Below the pieces are notes generated by a model that saw only the letters and a list, made by a program, of their open reading frames with translations, had not been told where the DNA came from and did not search any database. From the NCBI GenBank assembly GCA_031268125.1, contig JAIRXT010000269.1, positions 1 through 6,048 on the forward strand: 6,048 bases of DNA, read 5' to 3'. This document shows positions 1 through 4,195 of this stretch, in pieces. The stretch is from Treponema sp. (GTDB lineage Bacteria; Spirochaetota; Spirochaetia; Treponematales; Breznakiellaceae). Each line of letters begins with the position of its first letter. The first letter of the stretch is position 1. The position numbers and the translations under genes are program-made.

Positions 1-233
1 GTATCCCTGGTAAAAAGCCGGATAAAATTTTCAATACCCGTAAAGGAACTTTGATACCCGTTAAAGTCATAGGGGGCATAACGAAGGATATAAATTATGG
101 GGCAGTAAACCAGGATTAAAAAACCCAAAAGCGACGGCGCCACCATAACCATGGCCTGTATGGTATCCTTCCGGCTGTGCTCCAGCGACGAGTATTTTGA
201 CTTTTTCTTTACCACATGGTCCTCCCCAGCCAT
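1..233 (-). CDS. Carbohydrate ABC transporter permease (MalF/UgpA type), N-terminal fragment
   Basis: This is the first 77 codons of an inner-membrane permease subunit; the gene runs off the left edge. The family works as a permease heterodimer with a periplasmic solute-binding protein and an ATPase to import sugars or glycerol-3-phosphate-like compounds. A short basic cytoplasmic N-terminus (KKKSKYSSLEHSRKD) is followed by one clear membrane segment at about residues 25-51 (AMVMVAPSLLGFLILVYCPIIYIL). Next comes the segment typical of TM1 exit in this family, with FTGIENFIRLF matching the usual FVGLENYxRL. The EAA loop that would confirm the family lies outside the window. An in-frame TAG sits 21 bases upstream of the ATG at 233. 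A GTG at 215 has a far better Shine-Dalgarno (GGGGAGG, 5-base spacer) and may be the true start, giving 71 residues here. The substrate cannot be inferred. Confidence 0.85.
   Translation of the reverse strand, partial: MAGEDHVVKKKSKYSSLEHSRKDTIQAMVMVAPSLLGFLILVYCPIIYILRYAPYDFNGYQSSFTGIENFIRLFTRD
221..227 (-). promoter_or_regulatory. Ribosome binding site favouring the GTG start of the permease
   Basis: GGGGAGG lies 5 bases before GTG (215-213), whereas the upstream ATG at 233 has only a weak purine stretch before it. This makes the GTG the likelier initiation codon, which would shorten the protein by six residues. Confidence 0.55.
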
Positions 234-292
234 CTTCCGGCAGACCGCAAGCTATTTTAATAATTGAGCCAGTTCCAAAACTACGGCAATGG

Positions 293-409
293 CAGAAATG
301 TATGCCGGAAACAAGTTCCTGGGGTCTTGCCGGGGGCAAAAACACCGCGCAGGGCGGTGGATTTTTGCCCCCGGCACCCCATGTTACATAAATTTGGCAT
401 ACATTTCTG
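293..409. repeat. 117-bp inverted-repeat element with perfect 14-bp termini and a GC-rich central hairpin
   Basis: The ends are perfect inverted repeats: CAGAAATGTATGCC at 293-306 and its reverse complement at 396-409. Just outside them CAATGG (287-292) and CCATTG (415-420) also match, but the right side carries five extra bases. The centre is a very strong nested hairpin (328-376). No flanking direct repeat was found, so it cannot be called a recent insertion. It lies about 60 bp upstream of the permease start and occupies much of that gene's leader or promoter region. It has the look of a dispersed REP- or MITE-like sequence. Open frames run through it on both strands but have no ribosome binding site and are treated as chance. 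Confidence 0.7.
328..376. other. Strong hairpin at the centre of the 293-409 element
   Basis: TGCCGGGGGCAAAAA (328-342) pairs perfectly with 362-376. After a two-base bulge (360-361), CACCGC (343-348) pairs with GCGGTG (354-359) around a five-base loop. The stem totals 21 bp. There is no T-run beyond the stem on either strand, so an intrinsic-terminator role is not supported, although the stem itself carries A5/T5 blocks. Confidence 0.75.
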
Positions 410-446
410 AATTTCCATTGTCTTGAACCGATGATGGTTAAAGGTT

Positions 447-476
447 GCTGTCCCAAAACTTTAGTTTTGGGACAGC
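447..476. other. Perfect 13-bp hairpin with 4-base loop
   Basis: GCTGTCCCAAAAC (447-459) and its exact reverse complement (464-476) flank the loop TTTA. No T-tract follows on either strand, so it does not fit a Rho-independent terminator. It may be a dispersed repeat or an mRNA-end structure. Its function is unknown. Confidence 0.7.
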
Positions 477-553
477 CTCAATTAAAACACAGTTTCGTAT
501 TTTATCGCCGGGAACCAGAGCTGTCAATCTCTCAACGGGAACATATTTTTCTT

Positions 554-658
554 TATGAGGGGAAGGTTTTTTCCTGATGAGGAAAACTTTTTTCCTCCAA
601 AGGGAAATTCTTGCCCTCCGGAGGAAAAAGTTTGCCGACATGAGAAAAACGCATGCGG
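554..658. repeat. Degenerate 21-bp tandem repeat, about five units, with internal palindromes
   Basis: Units at about 554-574, 575-595, 596-616, 617-637 and 638-658 share a GAGGAAAA core followed by a T-rich run and CC. The GAGG/AGGG/GAGA cores of the last four units keep an exact 21-base register; the first is offset by one base. Several units are self-complementary: GAGGAAAA-CTT-TTTTCCTC at 579-597, and CCTCCGGAGG at 615-624. Because 21 is a multiple of three, open frames on both strands show a seven-residue period. The plus strand from ATG 555 to TAA 666-668 reads MRGRFFP, DEENFFP, PKGNSCP, PEEKVCR, HEKNACG. No ribosome binding site precedes either frame, so I treat this as repeat DNA and not as a gene, with some doubt. 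Confidence 0.6.
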
Positions 659-685
659 GGGATTCTAAACCATCCTACGGGACAG

Positions 686-730
686 TGGGCGGGCGAAGCC
701 CGGTCCCCGGCATGGCCGGGGATGCGCCCA
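686..730. other. GC-rich palindrome folding as a three-way junction
   Basis: Outer stem TGGGC (686-690) pairs with GCCCA (726-730). Inside are two hairpins: GGGC-GAA-GCCC (691-701), and TCCCCGGC-ATG-GCCGGGGA (704-722) with an 8-bp perfect stem. The structure is followed on the plus strand by an A-rich run (730-740), so it has the wrong polarity for a terminator of either neighbour. It resembles a REP-type extragenic palindrome; no function is visible. Confidence 0.6.
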
Positions 731-755
731 AAATAAAAAATCTACGATGATGCCC

Positions 756-764
756 GGCCGCTAC
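756..764. repeat. Left target-site duplication (9 bp)
   Basis: GGCCGCTAC lies immediately outside the left terminal inverted repeat of the 765-1082 element. It is identical to the copy at 1083-1091. The match ends exactly at both sides (755 is C against G at 1082; 765 is C against A at 1092), which is the pattern expected of a transposition footprint. Confidence 0.75.
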
Positions 765-805
765 CAGCAATTTTACTTTTAGCGAAAAAGACCCCCTGTC
801 CAACA

Positions 806-876
806 AAAAAATGGTCAAATGACAGCGTTCCCGCAGGTATTACCCGGAATTACCGTTCACCATTTGACCATTTTTT
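806..876. terminator. Possible bidirectional terminator hairpin inside the insertion element
   Basis: AAAAAATGGTCAAATG (806-821) pairs perfectly over 16 bp with 861-876, leaving a 39-base loop. Both strands end the stem with a T-run (T6 on the plus strand, T6-T7 on the minus strand), as in bidirectional Rho-independent terminators. The stem is AT-rich and the loop long, so efficiency is uncertain. In the parE direction it lies about 210 bases after the stop codon and could end that transcript. Confidence 0.4.
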
Positions 877-924
877 ACCTTAATTAACCCCCTTTTTAAG
901 CAAAGTTAGTTTTTTTAGGGGGAG

Positions 925-1050
925 AAAAGACGCCCGAAGAATGTAACAGGGGGTCCAGTTTCGCGAAAGCGAAAAGTGGAAAGAATCTGGGGTGGGGCCC
1001 CCGGATTTTTCCAGCCGACAGGACCCCTGGTGATTTTATAGGCGTCTTTT
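925..1050. other. Branched, highly self-complementary segment (possible structured RNA) in the insertion element
   Basis: Four stems nest without conflict. P1 is AAAAGACGCC (925-934) with GGCGTCTTTT (1041-1050). P2 is GGGGTCC (950-956) with GGACCCC (1021-1027), extended by CA/TG across a bulged G949. P3 is TTTCGC-GAAA-GCGAAA (959-974), a 6-bp stem closed by a GNRA-type tetraloop on the plus strand. P4 is 977-1013, 15 bp including one T-G wobble and a bulged G983, closed by a six-base loop (993-998). In the parE direction it starts 37 bases after the stop codon, so it would fold in the parE 3' UTR. No known RNA family is recognised. Confidence 0.6.
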
Positions 1051-1082
1051 CCATCGAAAATTTTGTAAAAGTAAAAATGCTG

Positions 1083-1091
1083 GGCCGCTAC
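1083..1091. repeat. Right target-site duplication (9 bp), containing the parE stop codon
   Basis: Second copy of GGCCGCTAC, directly abutting the right terminal inverted repeat. On the minus strand it reads GTAGCGGCC, and the TAG is the parE stop codon (1090-1088). Confidence 0.75.
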
Positions 1092-2992
1092 ACCACTTCG
1101 TCGATTAGGTTCTTCATGATGTATTCCCGGCGCTCGGGGGTGTTTTTTCCCATGTAAAAATCCAGGACCTGGGGGACGGTCCGCAGGGTATTCACGGAAA
1201 CCGCAACCAGGTGCATGTTCTCCCCGATAAACTGGCCGAATTCCTTGGGGTTGATCTCCCCCAGTCCCTTAAAGCGGGTTACCTCGCTGCCGGAACCCAG
1301 CTCCGCCACAATCGCGTCCCGGTCCTTTTCGGTGTAGCAATAACGGGTTTCTTTCTTGGTCCGCACCCGGAACAGGGGGGTCTCCAGAATAAAAATCCGC
1401 CCTGCCGTTACCAGTTCTTCGAAGTAAGAAAGAAAAAAAGTAAGGAGCAAATTTCTGATATGGAAGCCGTCAAAATCCGCGTCGGTGGCGATAACGATTC
1501 TGCCGTAACGGAGCCCGGAAGGATCATTTTCTATCCCCAGGGCCATCATCATGTTGTAGAGTTCGTCATTTTTATAAATGGCGGCCCGCTTTTTGCCGAA
1601 CATATTTTCTACTTTTCCCCGGAGGGCGAAAATGGCCTGGGTCATCACATCCCGGCTGGAAACCATGGAACCGGCGGCGGAATCCCCTTCGGTAATAAAG
1701 ATGGTGGAATTCTCCCCCTCTTTGCCGTCTTCCAGGTGGAACTTGCAGTCCTTGAGTTTGGGAATTTTAAGGGCGATTTTTTTCGCCGCCTCCCGGGCTT
1801 CTTTTTTGAACTGGTTAAGCTCGGTCCGCAGGCTTTCGTTGGCCAGAATCTTCCGCTCCAGGGCTTTGCCGGCCTCCTGGTTTTTGTGGAGCCAGTCCTC
1901 CACCGCTTCCCGGGTCTCCTGGACTATCCAGGAGCGGATGTCCGAATTCCCCAGCTTGTTCTTGGTCTGGCTTTCAAAAACGGGGTTCTTGATTTTTACC
2001 GCCACCGCGGCAATCGTACCTTCCCGGATATCTTCACTGCGGTAATCTTTTTTGAAGTATGCCTGAATACCCTTGAGGAAGCCTTCTTTGAAGGCGGAAA
2101 GATGGGTTCCGCCGTCGCTGGTAAACTGGCCGTTCACAAACGAAAAATACTCCTCCCCGTAGTTGTTGGTATGGGTAAAGGCGAATTCCAGGGAGCCCGT
2201 GCCGGCGGCGGGGGCCTTCCCCTTGTAATATCCCATAGGGTAGAGATTTTCTTCCCCCGTTTCTTCGGCCAAAAGATCGTAGAGCCCCCGGCCGGAGAGG
2301 AACTGCTTGCCGTTAAAGGCCAGGGTAAGGCCCGCGTTAAGGTACGCGTAATTCTGAATTCGCCGTTCCACAAATTCAACGTTGAACCGGAAATCCCCGA
2401 ATACCTGGCTGTCCGGGACAAATTCGACAAAGGTGCCGTCCTTCTGCACGGCGGCGCCTTTGGCGGCGGGGGGGACTTTCCCCTTCCGCTCGGCCTTTAA
2501 GATGCCCCGTTCAAAGACCGCCTCCGCAAATTGCCCCTGCCGGACGGATACCACCCGGAAGCGGGAAGACAGGGCGTTCACCGCCTTGGTTCCCACCCCG
2601 TTAAGGCCCACGGAAAACTGGAACACGTCGTCGTTGTACTTGGCCCCGGTGTTGATCACCGACACACATTCCACCAGCTTCCCCAGGGGGATGCCCCGGC
2701 CGTAGTCCCGGACCTTGACCAGCGCCCCGCCCGGCTGCTCCTTTATCTGAATCTCAATGAACTTTCCGTTGCCCATGATAAACTCGTCAATGCTGTTGTC
2801 GATAACTTCTTTAAGCAGCACGTAGATTCCGTCATCGGGGTTGCTGCCGTCCCCCAGCCGGCCGATGTACATGCCGGTCCGCAGGCGTATATGTTCCAGG
2901 GATGAAAGAGTTTTTACTTTGGATTCGTCATAGACGGCCGCCCCGGAGGTCCCGGAGCCCGGAACGGACTTTTTTTGTGCTTTTACTGCCAT
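1088..2992 (-). CDS. parE: DNA topoisomerase IV subunit B (ParE type)
   Basis: This is the ATPase subunit of the type IIA topoisomerase that, with ParC, decatenates daughter chromosomes in the cytoplasm. From the ATG at 2992 it has 634 residues, normal for ParE. The GHKL ATPase domain shows RTGMYIG (38-44), EVIDNSIDE with the catalytic Glu62 and Mg-binding Asn66, DYGRGIP (96-102) and GLNGVGTKAVNAL (129-141). The transducer has the QTK loop (342-344). The TOPRIM domain shows EGDSA (435-439), DADFDG (504-509) and FKGLGE (574-579). The GDGSNPDDGIYVLLKEVIDNSIDE segment and the Tyr in DYGRGIP are, from memory, typical of the Bacteroidetes/spirochaete ParE subgroup and not of GyrB. A GTG at 3010 directly after the upstream stop would add six residues; the ATG is preferred because GGAGG precedes it. 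No parC is visible in the window. Confidence 0.9.
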   Translation of the reverse strand: MAVKAQKKSVPGSGTSGAAVYDESKVKTLSSLEHIRLRTGMYIGRLGDGSNPDDGIYVLLKEVIDNSIDEFIMGNGKFIEIQIKEQPGGALVKVRDYGRGIPLGKLVECVSVINTGAKYNDDVFQFSVGLNGVGTKAVNALSSRFRVVSVRQGQFAEAVFERGILKAERKGKVPPAAKGAAVQKDGTFVEFVPDSQVFGDFRFNVEFVERRIQNYAYLNAGLTLAFNGKQFLSGRGLYDLLAEETGEENLYPMGYYKGKAPAAGTGSLEFAFTHTNNYGEEYFSFVNGQFTSDGGTHLSAFKEGFLKGIQAYFKKDYRSEDIREGTIAAVAVKIKNPVFESQTKNKLGNSDIRSWIVQETREAVEDWLHKNQEAGKALERKILANESLRTELNQFKKEAREAAKKIALKIPKLKDCKFHLEDGKEGENSTIFITEGDSAAGSMVSSRDVMTQAIFALRGKVENMFGKKRAAIYKNDELYNMMMALGIENDPSGLRYGRIVIATDADFDGFHIRNLLLTFFLSYFEELVTAGRIFILETPLFRVRTKKETRYCYTEKDRDAIVAELGSGSEVTRFKGLGEINPKEFGQFIGENMHLVAVSVNTLRTVPQVLDFYMGKNTPERREYIMKNLIDEVV

Positions 2993-3003
2993 GACAGCGG
3001 CGG

Positions 3004-3008
3004 CCTCC
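3004..3008 (-). promoter_or_regulatory. Ribosome binding site for parE
   Basis: GGAGG lies 11 bases before the ATG at 2992, a rather long spacer. It overlaps the alternative GTG at 3010, which itself has no Shine-Dalgarno. This supports the ATG as the start, with an 18-base gap from the upstream gene. Confidence 0.45.
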
Positions 3009-3010
3009 AC

Positions 3011-4099
3011 CTACAAAAGTTTGGAAAGTTCTTCAATGCGGGCTTCGGTTTCTTCGATTTGTGCGTTTATTTCCCTAATCCGCTCTTCCGCACGGGTTAT
3101 GCGCTGCTGCTGTTCCGTAACGGCCCGTTTCATCTTTTCAATTTCCGCTTTTTTTTCGTCAATCGTGATGGCGGTCTTAAGCTTTTCGATTTCCCGGTTA
3201 TATCCGGCAATGGTTTCCCGGTGCTGCCTGCCCGCCTCGATGATCTGCTGATCCTCCGGCTGAAAAAGCCCCTGAAACTCCTGCCCCTGGCCCGCAGCCT
3301 GTTCCCCCAGGCGGCGGTACACCGTTTTAAGTTCCGAGCGGATAAATGCAATGTGCTTTTCCAAATTCTGGATTCGTTTGAGGGGCCCGCCTTCCGCTCC
3401 AAAGGCGACTTTAAGGCGGCGGCGTTCTTCCCGCAGTTCCTCCAGAACCCGGATCCGGGCGGCGGCGCTTTCCTTCATGTCCCGCAGGGAGCGGACCGCA
3501 TCTTCCACATCGTGGCCGAAGACCAGGGCTTCATGCTCCGGGGCGGCCAGTTGTTCCCCCGCCGCAATGTAGACCTTTTTCAGGCTGCTCTGATGTTTTG
3601 CCGCCAAGGCCCGGTATACCGTCCCCTGGGTGTTCCTTCCAACCCAGCCCAAAAACCCCGGCCCGGCCCGATCTTCCAACTCGTCCAGTTTAGCCTTTGC
3701 TTCTTCCAGCCGGGGGATTATCTGATTCGCCTGCTGCCGGTAAAGCCCTAACACGGAAACAAAGCTTTCTTCTTGTACCGCATCCCGCCCCACATCGGCG
3801 CAGGCGCCGGGAATTTCCGCCTTCAGGGCGGCGTCTTCCCGTTCTTCGGACAAAATCTCCGCATCCAGATCGCTCAGCCGCCGGTTGTCCGCCTCCGCAA
3901 GCTGTATAAGGTCCTGGGAATCTGCAATTTCCTTCTGAAACTTCAGGTATTCCTCCGCCGTTTCACCCAAAAGAGTTTCCTGGCCGGGAAAACGGCTGAA
4001 CAGGGCCTCCCCGAAGTCCTCGTACAAAATCTCCAGGGAGCGCAGGGATTCTTTTTTCTTGAATTCCAGCTCGCCGATGGTTTTTTTCCGCTCGTCCAT
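3011..4099 (-). CDS. Coiled-coil protein of unknown function, upstream of parE
   Basis: I do not recognise this 362-residue protein. It has no signal peptide or membrane segment and is very rich in Glu, Arg, Lys and Gln. Helical, coiled-coil-like stretches occupy about residues 1-25, 45-95 and 125-145. A short Gly- and aromatic-containing part follows (GPGFLGWVGRNTQGTVY, about 146-162), then helices at 200-265. The C-terminal coiled coil (about 290-362) has clean heptad spacing, with Ile334, Ile341, Ile348, Ile355 and Leu362 at one position and Ile344 and Leu358 at the other. Its stop codon is 18 bases before the parE ATG, implying one operon; a role with chromosome segregation is only an inference from that. 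ATG 4099 is chosen because the promoter's predicted start falls on it. ATG 4123 (eight more residues) lies in the promoter spacer. The frame stays open to 4570, but that part is antisense to the EF-G-like gene. Confidence 0.8.
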   Translation of the reverse strand: MDERKKTIGELEFKKKESLRSLEILYEDFGEALFSRFPGQETLLGETAEEYLKFQKEIADSQDLIQLAEADNRRLSDLDAEILSEEREDAALKAEIPGACADVGRDAVQEESFVSVLGLYRQQANQIIPRLEEAKAKLDELEDRAGPGFLGWVGRNTQGTVYRALAAKHQSSLKKVYIAAGEQLAAPEHEALVFGHDVEDAVRSLRDMKESAAARIRVLEELREERRRLKVAFGAEGGPLKRIQNLEKHIAFIRSELKTVYRRLGEQAAGQGQEFQGLFQPEDQQIIEAGRQHRETIAGYNREIEKLKTAITIDEKKAEIEKMKRAVTEQQQRITRAEERIREINAQIEETEARIEELSKLL

Positions 4100-4105
4100 A
4101 TCTTT

Positions 4106-4135
4106 ATTATAAGTTAAAGACATTTTTCTTGACAA
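4106..4135 (-). promoter_or_regulatory. Sigma-70-type promoter for the coiled-coil/parE operon
   Basis: On the minus strand, TTGTCA (4135-4130) and a perfect TATAAT (4111-4106) are separated by 18 bases. The usual start point, seven bases past the -10, is position 4099, which is the A of an in-frame ATG. The -35 box overlaps that of the divergent promoter by 5 bp. Confidence 0.7.
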
Positions 4136-4158
4136 TCGGCTCATGTCCGTTCCATCAT
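4129..4158 (+). promoter_or_regulatory. Sigma-70-type promoter for the EF-G-like gene
   Basis: A perfect -35 TTGACA (4129-4134) is followed after 18 bases by CATCAT (4153-4158), which matches four of six -10 positions. Transcription would start near 4165 and give a leader of about 31 bases that includes the ribosome binding site. The weak -10 makes this less certain than the opposing promoter. Confidence 0.5.
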
Positions 4159-4182
4159 GTTTACAACCCAAACGCATTCTGG

Positions 4183-4190
4183 AAAAGGAG
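4183..4190 (+). promoter_or_regulatory. Ribosome binding site of the EF-G-like gene
   Basis: AAAAGGAG ends 5 bases before the ATG at 4196, a standard spacing that fixes the start codon. Confidence 0.8.
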
Positions 4191-4195
4191 TCCCT

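Larger units (their letters stand above)
410..755. other. Intergenic region without a convincing gene
   Basis: No open frame here has a plausible start with a ribosome binding site or a recognisable product. The region holds a 13-bp hairpin (447-476), a degenerate 21-bp tandem repeat (554-658), a three-way-junction palindrome (686-730) and an A-rich run (730-740). In the parE direction that run reads TTTTTTATTTT. If the downstream insertion element is removed, the run lies only about 15-25 bases after the parE stop codon. It may therefore be the remains of the original parE termination region, though no strong stem precedes it. Confidence 0.6.
765..1082. mobile_element. Non-autonomous insertion element (MITE-like), 318 bp, inserted at the parE stop codon
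   Basis: The termini are inverted repeats of 17 bp with one mismatch: CAGCAATTTTACTTTTA at 765-781 and the reverse complement of CAGCATTTTTACTTTTA at 1066-1082. They are flanked by a perfect 9-bp direct repeat (756-764 and 1083-1091). The interior has no coding capacity and carries no transposase. It contains a 16-bp-stem hairpin (806-876) and a branched structured segment (925-1050). These are the hallmarks of a miniature inverted-repeat transposable element mobilised in trans. The parE stop codon lies inside the right duplication, so the ParE protein is unchanged, but its 3' untranslated region is now the element. Nine-base duplications occur in several DDE transposase families, so the parent family cannot be named from this alone. 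Confidence 0.75.

Noticed and set aside
252..293. Possible minus-strand promoter for the permease (TTGCCG and an AATTAT or TAAAAT box)
   Set aside because: Only weak matches, and the better-matching boxes have poor spacing; not enough to annotate.
67..456. Minus-strand 129-codon frame across the 293-409 repeat and the permease start
   Set aside because: It overlaps the permease in a different frame and consists largely of translated palindrome; it has no Shine-Dalgarno.
438..641. Minus-strand 67-codon frame with a seven-residue period
   Set aside because: The period is explained by the 21-bp tandem repeat. No ribosome binding site precedes the ATG at 641, and the frame ends in the 447-476 hairpin.
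925..1050. tRNA or a known riboswitch as the explanation of the branched structure
   Set aside because: There is no T-loop, anticodon arm or known aptamer core that I can recognise, and the segment lies inside an element with transposition-like boundaries.
1211..2500. 429-codon open frame on the plus strand opposite parE
   Set aside because: It is fully antisense to conserved ParE motifs, has no ribosome binding site, and encodes a low-complexity Gly/Phe-rich product typical of a shadow frame of a GC-biased gene.
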